Positions 1-7,657 of a DNA stretch of 64,000 nucleotides are shown in pieces. The translations under genes and the position numbers were made by a program. This stretch comes from Bacteroidota bacterium (lineage in GTDB: Bacteria > Bacteroidota > Ignavibacteria > Ignavibacteriales > Ignavibacteriaceae). The notes under the pieces were generated by a model that had not been told where the DNA came from, did no database searches, and worked only from the letters and a program-made list of their open reading frames with translations. Location of the stretch: the NCBI GenBank assembly GCA_021813585.1, contig JAKAJV010000122.1, forward strand, positions 43,004 to 107,003, given 5' to 3'. Numbering within the stretch: position 1 is the stretch's first letter; each line of letters starts with the position of its first letter.

Positions 1-126
1 CAAGCCGCTCCGGGGCAATCTTACAAAATAGACTTCAATGCGTCGCGCCTGTCGTCCGGAATTTATTTCTATCAGCTTCAACAGGGAAGCAATATACAGA
101 CTCATAAGATGACGCTGCTTAAATGA
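1..126 (+). CDS. C-terminal end of a T9SS-secreted protein (5' truncated)
   Basis: The window opens inside an open frame whose last 41 residues are readable before a TGA stop. They match the closing strands of the type A T9SS sorting domain: an SSGIYFYQL strand followed by THKMTLLK. The same closing pattern ends the complete cargo proteins at 28098, 29671, 34315 and 51008. The domain directs export across the outer membrane and attachment to or release from the surface. The functional part of the protein lies outside the window, so its activity cannot be stated. Confidence 0.75.
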   Translation, partial: QAAPGQSYKIDFNASRLSSGIYFYQLQQGSNIQTHKMTLLK

Positions 127-262
127 TTTTTACATGAAGAAAGAGACTCATAAATACTTGTTAAGCTTTCTTCTATAGAAATGGAAAAGTGGAGTATTGG
201 ATTCCTGCTTGCGTAAATCTAAGAGATTATCTCTCAGACTTGCCTGCGGCAGTCAGGTTCTG

Positions 263-371
263 GATACTCGATACTGGATAAGAAATCGAGTATCCAGAAT
301 CCAGCATCGAGTATCCAGAATCCAGCATCGAGTATCCAGAATCCAGCATCGAGTATCCAGTATCGAGTATC
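263..371. repeat. 18-nt perfect inverted repeat enclosing 21-bp tandem repeats
   Basis: The left arm at 263-280 (GATACTCGATACTGGATA) is the exact reverse complement of 354-371. Between the arms, three perfect head-to-tail 21-bp units occupy 285-305, 306-326 and 327-347; a partial fourth starts at 348 and grades into the right arm. The unit begins ATCGAGTATCCAG and ends AATCCAGC. There are no unique spacers, so this is not a CRISPR array. It may act as a transcription terminator for the upstream gene or be a slippage product. Its function is unknown. Confidence 0.85.
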
Positions 372-453
372 TTTGGCTGGAGTAATGGGATTTTATCAAT
401 AAATCCTAGCACTCCATTCTATAATTGGGTTATTGACATTAGCAGTTATTTAT

Positions 454-602
454 TAACTCATGTTACGCAAAATTATAAAGCTTGAGTGTCATACCCGCGA
501 AAGCGGGTATCCAAGATGCGAAAATGTGATAAAAAATGGATTCCCACTTTCGTGGGAATGACAATGCAGACATCAAAATGTATTCCTGCGTAACACGAGT
601 TA
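454..602 (+). mobile_element. MITE-like element, copy 1 (149 bp)
   Basis: A 149-bp block is bounded by 16-nt terminal inverted repeats, TAACTCATGTTACGCA on the left and TGCGTAACACGAGTTA on the right, with one mismatch. It differs from the inverted copy at 4834-4982 at only three positions by eye. Internally it holds two 20-bp palindromes: ATACCC-N8-GGGTAT at 491-510 and ATTCCC-N8-GGGAAT at 540-559. The second fits the neisserial dRS3 consensus. Both ends sit at TA, as for elements moved by IS630/Tc1-type transposases, but the true ends and any target duplication are uncertain. It has no coding capacity. Confidence 0.8.
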
Positions 603-621
603 TTAAATATGTTTTGAAATT

Positions 622-1392
622 TTAATTCGATAGCTTTTCCAGTCTATTTCTGGATTTGATGATGGCATACTTGTCTCTAAAATTTCTTACGGGCATATTA
701 AGAATTTTTTTCAGCAAAACAACTTCATTCTTTTCGTCTCCCATGCTTCTGTAAGTTTTAGACAGCTGGTAGTCAGCGATAATTAGTTGCGGGTCTATTG
801 ACAGCGCCTTGCGGAACATCTGGATGGATTGCTGGAAAGTACCTTCCGGTACGCCGCCGTAAAAAGTCTTTGCAAAAATTTTTTCATACCAGTTCAGCTT
901 GGCGGCTTCGCGGTAATAAATGCCGAGAATTATATAAGGGAAGTAATTGTTAGGATTTAATTTTATTGCTTTCAAGGAATTCATCCTAACCTGGTCTGCA
1001 TACTTTATTTTCTCTTTGTTGCCCGTGAACATTGCGATGTTCCCGTACGAAAGAGCTAAGTAAGTATATGAGAGTGCGCTGTCCGGGAAATTTTTCTGAA
1101 GAAGCATGGCATGACGGATTGCCTTATCGATGTAAATTTTAGCCTCGTCTCTTTTCTTTAAATCAAGACATTCCTCTCCTGCATCGTTCAATGCAAGTGT
1201 ATATTTGGATAAAGTCTCGTAACTTTCCGGCGAGCTTTCGTAGGCCTTGGCATAGTAAACCACTGCGTTAAAATTATCGAACTTGGCGTGATATTCATCT
1301 CCCTCTTTAAGATAATCTTTCTCAGCTTGCGCATGCAGCATAGATAATGATAAAATAATTTGGGCCGCTATCAATATAAATTTTAACTTCAT
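622..1392 (-). CDS. Exported TPR-repeat protein
   Basis: This 256-residue protein has a Sec signal peptide (hydrophobic residues about 5-20, ending at HAQA) and then helical tetratricopeptide-like repeats. They include ALSYTYLALSYGNIA, SLKAIKLNPNNYFPYIILGIYYREAA and MFRKALSIDPQLIIADYQLSKTYR. The loosely spaced repeats recall the regulator-of-microtubule-dynamics-like TPR family found in Bacteroidota, but that match is tentative. TPRs usually bind partner proteins, and this one would act in the periplasm. It stands alone on the minus strand, with its stop 20 bp from the MITE-like element, which may affect its 3' end. No partner can be named from context. Confidence 0.7.
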   Translation of the reverse strand: MKLKFILIAAQIILSLSMLHAQAEKDYLKEGDEYHAKFDNFNAVVYYAKAYESSPESYETLSKYTLALNDAGEECLDLKKRDEAKIYIDKAIRHAMLLQKNFPDSALSYTYLALSYGNIAMFTGNKEKIKYADQVRMNSLKAIKLNPNNYFPYIILGIYYREAAKLNWYEKIFAKTFYGGVPEGTFQQSIQMFRKALSIDPQLIIADYQLSKTYRSMGDEKNEVVLLKKILNMPVRNFRDKYAIIKSRNRLEKLSN

Positions 1393-1564
1393 AAATAATT
1401 TTCCAACTTCCTATAATCTGAATGCAGCAATTCTTCTGCGAAACACTCTTTTAATAATAATAAAAAGGAGAAATTAAATTTTTGTTTTTCAGCAAGTAGG
1501 ATACGGTAAAATGAACAGATGCCTTTTCCTAGTTACATAACGGGAATAAAAAATTATTGCGGCT

Positions 1565-2095
1565 TTATTTATTTGTCTGCCTAGAGCTTAATGTATCCGG
1601 AGCGGGAGTTGTGCTTCCTCCGTCGAGAACATATTTCCATGAGCCGTCCTTCTGCTTTTTCCAAATAGTAACGTAATTCCCGTAGCTTGAAGATTTTTTA
1701 CCGTCTTTATCTACCGAGTTATATTCCCATCTGCCGAATGTAAATCCCAGGCTGCCGTCCAGCGAAGCTTCGGCTTTCAGCGGTTCCCATTTAAGTGGGG
1801 TTTTATCCGACTGGTGATTTAAATAATGCTTAATCAGCCCGCTCTTGCCGATTATCGGGAATTGCTGTTGTCTAAGGAGAATAACGCTGTCGTCGGCAAA
1901 ATCTATAAAAGCCTGCCCCGTTCCTCTTTCTACGGATGCTTTGTAAAAATCTTTGTCTGCCTGAATGAGAGCTTGGTTGTTGTGTTCTATTAAAACGGCT
2001 TGGCTATTTTTACCGCTCTCGGTTGCATTCCTGGTAATTATAACCGCGGCAATAATAACGGCAATTACAATTAAGTACTTTAACGCCCTGCTCAT
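1565..2095 (-). CDS. Membrane-anchored SnoaL/DUF4440-like protein (NTF2 fold)
   Basis: This 176-residue protein has an N-terminal hydrophobic anchor (residues about 6-20) and then one compact domain. The pattern is ALIQADKDFYKAS, then ADDSVILLR, then a GFTFGRWEY strand and VTIWKKQKDGSWKYVLDGG, which is typical of the NTF2-like SnoaL/DUF4440 superfamily. Members of this fold bind small hydrophobic ligands or catalyse varied reactions; nothing here identifies a substrate. The start is well supported: a strong Shine-Dalgarno sequence, GGAAGGAGG on the minus strand (2101-2109), ends five bases before the ATG. It probably faces the periplasm. Confidence 0.7.
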   Translation of the reverse strand: MSRALKYLIVIAVIIAAVIITRNATESGKNSQAVLIEHNNQALIQADKDFYKASVERGTGQAFIDFADDSVILLRQQQFPIIGKSGLIKHYLNHQSDKTPLKWEPLKAEASLDGSLGFTFGRWEYNSVDKDGKKSSSYGNYVTIWKKQKDGSWKYVLDGGSTTPAPDTLSSRQTNK

Positions 2096-2232
2096 ACATA
2101 CCTCCTTCCGGATTGTAATTATTTTGAGCTTAAGCTAAGTGTCGGTAAAAAGTATGATAAGATCTGAATATAAAATTTACCGGATAGACAACTAAAAAAT
2201 TTTAAGCCGCCAATCCGGAATAAAATTAATTT

Positions 2233-3918
2233 CTAAAATTCATCAGTAACACAGCCTTCCGTAGCCGAAGAAACATTTTTTATATATTTATAAAGAATGC
2301 CGCTTGTAGCTTTGAACGGCGGCTGTTTCCAATTCTTACGGCGCTGCGCCAGGGCGCTCTCAGATACATCAATATTTAATGTGTTCTTCTCGGCATCAAT
2401 CGTAATTATGTCTCCGTTTTCGATCAATGCGAGGTTGCCTCCTACCTGGGCTTCCGGTGTTATGTGTCCGACAACGAAGCCGTGAGTTCCGCCGGAGAAT
2501 CTGCCGTCGGTTATTAATGCTACGCTCTTGCCCAAACCTGCACCCATTATTGCGGCTGTTATTTCAAGCATCTCCCTCATGCCCGGTCCGCCTTTCGGTC
2601 CCTCGTAGCGTATAACAATTACATCCCCTGCCTTAATTTCTTTTTCTTCTATAGCCTTAAGAGTTTCTTCTTCTGAGTTGTAAACTTTAGCCGGGCCGGA
2701 AAACTTTAATCCTTCTTTGCCGGTAATTTTTGCTATCGCGCCTTCCCCGGCAATATTTCCGTAAAGCACTTGAAGATGGCCCGTCTTCTTTATCGGATTG
2801 CTTAAAGGGAAAATAATTTTCTGGCCTTCCTTTAAGTCCGGGGCAGCTTCAATATTTTCGCCTAAGGTCTTTCCGGTAACTGTTAGGCAACTGCCGTCCA
2901 GCATGCCTTCTTTTAATAATAGCTTTTGAACAGCGGGCACACCGCCGATTTCATAAAGGTCTTCCATTACAAACTTGCCGCTCGGCTTTAAATCCGCAAT
3001 GTAAGGTGTTCGGTCGGAAATATCCTGGAAATCTTTTAGAGTAAGCTTAACGCCTGCTGCCTTTGCCATTGCAACAAGATGAAGCGCGGCGTTGGTAGAG
3101 CCGCCTAGAGCTATTACAACCGTTATTGCATTTTCGAACGCTTTTTTAGTCATAATATCCCGCGGTTTTAAATCCATCTCCATCAAATTCAAAATAGCTT
3201 TGCCTGAGTCATAGCATTCCTTTGCTTTTTGGTCGCTGTTAGCCGGGCAGGAAGAACTGAAGGGCAGGCTCATTCCGAGAGTTTCTATTGCGGAGGCCAT
3301 CGTGTTTGCAGTGTACATTCCGCCGCAGGCCCCTGCGCCCGGGCATGCATGGTGAAGAACGTTCTCAAGATCCTGCTCGTTAAATTCTTTGGAAAGATAT
3401 TGGCCGTAAGCCTCGAAAGCGGAAACGATGTCTAGCTTTTTACCGTTGAAAAATCCGGCTCTGATTGTCCCGCCGTAAACCATAAGGCTGGGCCTGTTAA
3501 GCCGCGCCATTGCCATTACCGAGCCGGGCATATTTTTATCGCACCCCGGTATAGCGATAAGCGAATCATACCATTGTGCACCCATAACGGTTTCAATTGA
3601 GTCGGCGATAATGTCCCTAGAGGGAAGCGAGTACTTCATCCCTTCGGTGCCCATTGCGATGCCGTCGCTTACTCCGATTGTATGGAAGATTAACCCGATT
3701 ATCCCCGAGTCTGTTACTCCTTTCTTAACCAGCTTTGCAAGGTCGTTAAGATGCATGTTGCAGGTATTTCCTTCCCATCCCATGCTAGCAATGCCCACCT
3801 GCGGCTTTTTAAAATCATCGTCTGTTAAGCCGATTCCGTGCAGCATAGCCTGGGAGCCGACCTGCGACTGTGTTTGAGTTAATCTTCTGCTGTATTTATT
3901 CAAGCCTTCTTTCATCAT
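2233..3918 (-). CDS. ilvD: Dihydroxy-acid dehydratase
   Basis: IlvD dehydrates 2,3-dihydroxy-isovalerate and 2,3-dihydroxy-3-methylvalerate to the 2-oxo acids that precede valine and isoleucine, using an iron-sulfur cluster and Mg2+ in the cytoplasm. The 561 residues equal the usual family length. Signature stretches are intact: [10 protein letters not shown] near residue 125, [18 protein letters not shown] near residue 195 with the cluster cysteine, and [18 protein letters not shown] near residue 470. Two ATG codons are adjacent; a TAGAGGAA ribosome-binding-like sequence favours the second, making the protein one residue shorter. No other ilv or leu gene lies nearby, so the rest of the pathway is encoded elsewhere. 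A palindromic leader region lies upstream at 3970-4035. Confidence 0.95.
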   Translation of the reverse strand: MMKEGLNKYSRRLTQTQSQVGSQAMLHGIGLTDDDFKKPQVGIASMGWEGNTCNMHLNDLAKLVKKGVTDSGIIGLIFHTIGVSDGIAMGTEGMKYSLPSRDIIADSIETVMGAQWYDSLIAIPGCDKNMPGSVMAMARLNRPSLMVYGGTIRAGFFNGKKLDIVSAFEAYGQYLSKEFNEQDLENVLHHACPGAGACGGMYTANTMASAIETLGMSLPFSSSCPANSDQKAKECYDSGKAILNLMEMDLKPRDIMTKKAFENAITVVIALGGSTNAALHLVAMAKAAGVKLTLKDFQDISDRTPYIADLKPSGKFVMEDLYEIGGVPAVQKLLLKEGMLDGSCLTVTGKTLGENIEAAPDLKEGQKIIFPLSNPIKKTGHLQVLYGNIAGEGAIAKITGKEGLKFSGPAKVYNSEEETLKAIEEKEIKAGDVIVIRYEGPKGGPGMREMLEITAAIMGAGLGKSVALITDGRFSGGTHGFVVGHITPEAQVGGNLALIENGDIITIDAEKNTLNIDVSESALAQRRKNWKQPPFKATSGILYKYIKNVSSATEGCVTDEF

Positions 3919-3969
3919 TTCCTCTAAAAATTTTTAAACTACCTTTTTTAAACTACTTACTTTGTACTC

Positions 3970-4035
3970 CTTGATCTTAAACTTGAACTTGAACTGACAG
4001 AGAAGTTTAAGTTCAAGTGTAAGTTCAAGATCAAG
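3970..4035. repeat. Imperfect palindrome of TTGAACT-type repeats between fchA and ilvD
   Basis: The left arm at 3970-3995 (starting CTTGATCTTAAACTTGAAC) pairs imperfectly with 4004-4035, which ends GTTCAAGATCAAG. The arms are built from repeated CTTGAA/TTCAAG units, so several registers of pairing are possible. On the minus strand it lies after fchA and before ilvD. It could therefore end the ftcD-fchA transcript or form a structured ilvD leader. There is no U-tract that would make it a clear intrinsic terminator. Confidence 0.6.
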
Positions 4036-4156
4036 TTTTTAAGTGTATATTTTTTTAGGTTCAAATGTACGAAATATAAAAAAATATTGACAGGGAACTT
4101 TTAAAAAGTTTCGGCAGAATAAGCACGCTCTCTTATTGGTGCCGGAGGCAATAGGA

Positions 4157-4789
4157 TTAATTGTTAACCAGCTTTTTAACTATGCCGCCTATTATCGATT
4201 GAGATTTTTCTTTTACCTCGTGATAAATAATTTCCGATTTCTTTAAGAATTCCTGCGCAGTAATTTTATTTGTCAGGCCGGAACAATTTATCGCCACATT
4301 TAAGAAAGCTCCTTCTGCAGCCGCGGCCGAAAGCGATATTGCTACACCCGCATCGGATAGGGAATTCTGGTTCCCTTTCTCCGCAACCTCCTTTAGCAAC
4401 GGCATAAGCTGATTGCATTTAATTATAACTTCCTCGGGTATAAATGCGGCTTCCAGCGTGGCCTTTTCAATTGCCGATTTTCTAAAGGCAATCTGCGCTT
4501 CGCTCTCTTTCGGCAGCTTAAATGCGTCCATAACCCGGTCGAAGGCCTCATTGTCTTTTTCGGCGAGCACCAGGAATTCTTTTTTTAGATTTTCAAATCT
4601 TACAAGCAAGCCCTTAGCCTCCGGCTCAAATTCCAGGTATTTTTTCTTCCCGATAGTAAGGTTGCATACCATTTGTCCAAGCGACGATGCTACAGCGCCG
4701 CATAATGCCGCCACGTTGCCGCCGCCCGGTGTAGGCGAGTTTGACGACAATTCTTCCAGATATGATTTTATTGTTTTCTGCAGGTTCAT
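4157..4789 (-). CDS. fchA: Cyclodeaminase/methenyltetrahydrofolate cyclohydrolase family protein
   Basis: This 210-residue all-helical cytoplasmic protein belongs to the formiminotransferase-cyclodeaminase C-domain (FTCD_C/FchA) family. The diagnostic N-terminus SPTPGGGNVAALCGAVASSL is present at about residues 18-37, followed by the NLTIGKKKY segment. The family converts 5-formimino-THF to 5,10-methenyl-THF and ammonia, or hydrolyses methenyl-THF. The neighbouring ftcD on the same strand makes exactly the formimino-THF substrate, so the cyclodeaminase role in histidine breakdown is favoured. Animals fuse the two activities in one protein; here they are separate genes. The 269-bp gap between them holds the second MITE-like element. 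Confidence 0.85.
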   Translation of the reverse strand: MNLQKTIKSYLEELSSNSPTPGGGNVAALCGAVASSLGQMVCNLTIGKKKYLEFEPEAKGLLVRFENLKKEFLVLAEKDNEAFDRVMDAFKLPKESEAQIAFRKSAIEKATLEAAFIPEEVIIKCNQLMPLLKEVAEKGNQNSLSDAGVAISLSAAAAEGAFLNVAINCSGLTNKITAQEFLKKSEIIYHEVKEKSQSIIGGIVKKLVNN

Positions 4790-4833
4790 ATAAGTTAAGT
4801 TTAATTTAGTTAGAAAAATTTCAATTCAATTAA

Positions 4834-4982
4834 TAACTCATGTTACGCAGGAATACATTTTGATGTCCGCATTGTCATTCCCACGAAAGTGGGAATCCAT
4901 TTTTTATCATATTTTCGCATCTTGGATACCCGCTTTCGCGGGTATGACACTCAAGCTTTATAATTTTGCGTAACATGAGTTA
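4834..4982 (-). mobile_element. MITE-like element, copy 2 (149 bp, inverted relative to copy 1)
   Basis: This element has perfect 16-nt terminal inverted repeats (TAACTCATGTTACGCA / TGCGTAACATGAGTTA). Read on the minus strand it matches copy 1 except at three positions. The internal palindromes are ATTCCC-N8-GGGAAT at 4877-4896 and ATACCC-N8-GGGTAT at 4926-4945. It sits in the gap between ftcD and fchA, which are expected to be co-transcribed, so its RNA would fold into strong hairpins inside that message. No transposase is present. Confidence 0.85.
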
Positions 4983-5058
4983 ATAATATTTTGCCGGATA
5001 AGCCGGCTATGCGCCGGATTGTGCCGGTATGCGAAAAATATTAATCACAGCCGAACAA

Positions 5059-6075
5059 TCAAATCATGTAATCTATTATCTTCTCGTTCTTGTGAAAAGG
5101 ATTCAGATCGTATAAACCGAGTTTTTCAATTGCCAGGTCTACTAGCGATTTTTCATCCAGCTTTTTCCCATCGGAATAAAATTTACCCGCATCCAAAAGC
5201 GCCTGCAGCGGAACAAGACCGACGATCTCGCTTCCGGTAACTTCAATACCCAGCATTTGAGCTTCTTTTTTTACTTCTTCAAAAGCAATATGAATTGGAG
5301 TAACGTTATAGTTGGTTAGGTTCATTGAGACCTGGGTTATTTTATATTTATCGAGTGAGACCCCCATGCCTTTAACGCATTTAAGCTTGCCCGGCTGTTT
5401 AACCGTCTCGCCGTTAATCTTTATAATCTTTCCGTTTTCATCCCGCTTTGCTCTTCCGGATTCGCGCAGTACCTCGGCAATTTCTTTTGCGTATTTCACA
5501 TCTTCGGCGTTGAGATTAATGTTATATGCAATTAAGAAGAATCTGGCGCCGGCAACAATTGCGCCCAGCTTCGGGTTGAATTTATTCGGTCCAAAATCCG
5601 GCTGCCAGTCCGGGTCTTTCAGCTTCTGCTCAAGACCTTCGTACTCCCCCTTCCTAATGTCGGAAAGGTTTTTCCGCTCCGCCCGCCTTGCCGCAAATTC
5701 GTATAAATAGACAGGCACATTCAAATACTCCGAAATCTGCTCGGCATAAGCTTCCGAAATTTTTACGCATTCTTCCATGGTTGCATTTTTAACCGGGACA
5801 AACGGAACCACATCGATTGCGCCTATCCTCGGGTGCTCACCCTTATGTTCTCTCATATCTATGTTTGCAGCGGCACACTTGCTTATGGCTACAGCGCCAT
5901 CAAGAATTCCTGCCTCATCCCCGGCTAGAGTTACAACCACCCTGTTGTAATCTGCATCCGGCTCTATGCTAAGCAGCTTGCATCCTTTTATTCCCGCAAG
6001 TGATTCTTTAATCTGCAGAAATGTTTCCTCTCTCTTGCCCTCGCTAAAATTCGGTACGCATTCTATTATTTTCAT
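5059..6075 (-). CDS. ftcD: Glutamate formimidoyltransferase
   Basis: FtcD transfers the formimino group from N-formimino-L-glutamate, the end product of histidine degradation, to tetrahydrofolate in the cytoplasm. The 338-residue protein opens with the family signature KIIECVPNFSEGK. It also contains DADYNRVVVTLAG, HKGEHPRIGAIDVVPFVPV around residues 80-100 and VSMNLTNYNVTPIHIAFEEV around residue 255. The length fits a stand-alone formiminotransferase without a fused cyclodeaminase. The probable next step is encoded by fchA downstream. No hutH, hutU or hutI gene is in the window. Confidence 0.9.
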   Translation of the reverse strand: MKIIECVPNFSEGKREETFLQIKESLAGIKGCKLLSIEPDADYNRVVVTLAGDEAGILDGAVAISKCAAANIDMREHKGEHPRIGAIDVVPFVPVKNATMEECVKISEAYAEQISEYLNVPVYLYEFAARRAERKNLSDIRKGEYEGLEQKLKDPDWQPDFGPNKFNPKLGAIVAGARFFLIAYNINLNAEDVKYAKEIAEVLRESGRAKRDENGKIIKINGETVKQPGKLKCVKGMGVSLDKYKITQVSMNLTNYNVTPIHIAFEEVKKEAQMLGIEVTGSEIVGLVPLQALLDAGKFYSDGKKLDEKSLVDLAIEKLGLYDLNPFHKNEKIIDYMI

Positions 6076-6221
6076 CAGTTAACCTTATTTGCATTTGGAA
6101 TTTGAATACACATTAATAATATACATTGAGTAAAGTATATTTTCAAAATGTAGATGAATAAAAAGATAGTTATACGCCGAGTTTACTTCTTGCCGGAATA
6201 ATGTATTAATACTGCATTATG

Positions 6222-6258
6222 TTCCGTCTTCCATTTTCCGTCTCCCGTTTCCCATCTC
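6222..6258. repeat. Short 14-bp imperfect tandem repeat
   Basis: Two adjacent 14-bp units, TTCCGTCTTCCATT (6222-6235) and TTCCGTCTCCCGTT (6236-6249), agree at 11 of 14 positions. A degenerate third follows. They lie between the ftcD start and the stop of the NRDE gene. The function is unknown; it is one of four unrelated low-complexity repeat patches in or beside gene gaps of this window. Confidence 0.5.
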
Positions 6259-6265
6259 AAATCAT

Positions 6266-7027
6266 CTACACAATTTTAAAACTAAAAGATTTTCTTATCC
6301 ATTCACCGGTACCCGAGTTAAGCGTCTTTTCCATAAAGGAAACTTCGCCTGCCCTGTCGATAAACAGTACGGTAGACGACCTTGTACCGTAAAAGGGAGT
6401 TGATACGAATACCGGGGAAACCGCCCTTTCAATTTCCAGCCCGACACCCGTATCGGGCAAAAGATCATCCGGGGGAATTGAGTTATCGGATAAGATTTCG
6501 AATAAATCTTCTGCTGAAATATCGGAGTTTTTTAAAATGCCTGTAAAAGACTTTTTGCTTTTCTCAACTTTTGGCCAGGGAGTGTCTAGCAGGTGATTGC
6601 TTAACCCGTATATGCCCGGTGTAAGCGAGATATGTTTTTTAGATTTATTTGAGAAATAATTTGCGCCTTCCTTGTCGATATATATTAGGTTGTAACCGTT
6701 ATAAAGGTCTGCTGTTTCTATTAGGCGTTTTGTAAAATCCATGGAGGTAAGTTCTGTGTTTAAAAAGCCGGCAACCAAGTCTCCTCTGCTAGGCGCATCG
6801 GTTTTTAGTTTTTCTTTATCCCGGTAGTTGGTAATTGCAGCAAACCGGCCGGAGCGTGTAATTCCCAGCCAGGTTCCGCCGCCCTGCAAATCCTTACCAG
6901 CTAGGGTACTGTTACCTTCCCAGAATTGAGCAGGCATAGCGGGTCTGTTATAAAATTCATCTCTATTGGCCGCAATGATTAATTTATACGTAGGATGATT
7001 CTCATATGAAATTAATAAAAGGCACAT
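6266..7027 (-). CDS. NRDE (TANGO2-like) family protein
   Basis: This 253-residue protein opens MCLLLISYENHPTYKLIIAANRDEFYNRP, the hallmark of the NRDE/TANGO2 family, which is named for the Asn-Arg-Asp-Glu motif here at about residues 20-23. Further family features are LAGKDLQGGGTWLGI, RFAAITNYRD, and the late GTRSSTVLFIDRAGEVSFMEK. A cysteine at position 2 is typical of an N-terminal-nucleophile-like fold. The family's biochemical role is unsettled; lipid or haem handling has been proposed in eukaryotes. Its start lies 21 bp after the yjjX stop, so the two are probably co-transcribed. Confidence 0.88.
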   Translation of the reverse strand: MCLLLISYENHPTYKLIIAANRDEFYNRPAMPAQFWEGNSTLAGKDLQGGGTWLGITRSGRFAAITNYRDKEKLKTDAPSRGDLVAGFLNTELTSMDFTKRLIETADLYNGYNLIYIDKEGANYFSNKSKKHISLTPGIYGLSNHLLDTPWPKVEKSKKSFTGILKNSDISAEDLFEILSDNSIPPDDLLPDTGVGLEIERAVSPVFVSTPFYGTRSSTVLFIDRAGEVSFMEKTLNSGTGEWIRKSFSFKIV

Positions 7028-7048
7028 ATAAATCGGTTAAAATATTTT

Positions 7049-7594
7049 CTAGTTATTGTTGTTAAAAAATAATTCCTTATGCAGAAACGGGATGAAAGCA
7101 GTTATTACTCCCTGCACATAAAGCTCCTTTCTATCCATAACGCCGTTTGTAAAATAACTAATTGCACCGCCCTTCTGTTTTGTGTTATGGTTGCCGGTTA
7201 TTTTATCCATTACCTCGCCCAGTTCAATTCCCTTCAGTAGTTCTTCAGTAACCGAGCCGGGAAGCTCGAATAAAGGCGAGGCGCCGAAACCGGCTTTCCC
7301 TTCTTTATCAATAATGCAGATAAGGCCGAGAGCAAACCACATGTTAAAGAACCTAGAGATGCCGCCCTCAATACCGATGAAGTAATCTGCGTTCAGACTT
7401 TCTTCATCATTAATTTTTTTAAGCCAAGAGGCCCTGTTCTTGGCGCCGCGGAATGTTTCATCACCTACAGGCTGTGGCGACACACTTGACTCTGCGGACA
7501 TGTCTTTTACTTCTACTCCGTTAAAGTACTTTGAGAATGCTTCTTTAACCGCATCTATCTTAACTGGATTTTTAGAGCCTACTAAAATTTTCAT
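7049..7594 (-). CDS. yjjX: Inosine/xanthosine triphosphatase (NTPase, DUF84)
   Basis: YjjX-family enzymes hydrolyse non-canonical purine nucleotides such as ITP and XTP and so keep them out of nucleic acids. The 181-residue cytoplasmic protein starts KILVGSKNPVKIDAVKEAF, the family's nucleotide-binding opening. It continues with SVSPQPVGDETFRGAKNRA, YFIGIEGGI near residue 75 and the MDKITGNHNTKQKGGAISYFTNG segment near residues 130-150. The length is normal. The NRDE gene follows after 21 bp. Confidence 0.88.
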   Translation of the reverse strand: MKILVGSKNPVKIDAVKEAFSKYFNGVEVKDMSAESSVSPQPVGDETFRGAKNRASWLKKINDEESLNADYFIGIEGGISRFFNMWFALGLICIIDKEGKAGFGASPLFELPGSVTEELLKGIELGEVMDKITGNHNTKQKGGAISYFTNGVMDRKELYVQGVITAFIPFLHKELFFNNNN

Positions 7595-7657
7595 ACCGGC
7601 TGTTCCATAAAAAATAAAATAAAAAATTCATTTTAAAATGAAGTTATAAAATTCAAA

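Larger units (their letters stand above)
127..621. other. Gene-free stretch holding a repeat palindrome and a MITE-like element
   Basis: No supported gene lies between the T9SS cargo end and the stop codon of the TPR gene. Open frames crossing 197-412 on both strands are generated by the 21-bp repeat and look non-coding. The stretch contains the 263-371 palindrome with tandem repeats and the 454-602 inverted-repeat element, both listed separately. The rest is A+T-rich with nothing recognised. Confidence 0.7.

Noticed and set aside
285..371. Possible CRISPR array
   Set aside because: The units are head-to-tail without unique spacers, and no cas gene is present.
197..412. Open frames on both strands (about 60 residues each) across the repeat block
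   Set aside because: They consist of the translated 21-bp repeat (VSRIQHR or LDSGYSM runs) and exist on both strands at once, so they are repeat artefacts.
4857..4960. MITE hairpins as a riboswitch controlling fchA
   Set aside because: The same sequence occurs 4 kb away next to an unrelated gene with terminal inverted repeats, which fits a mobile element better.
5019..5240. Plus-strand frame of 73 residues across the ftcD end
   Set aside because: It is antisense to ftcD coding sequence with no family signature.
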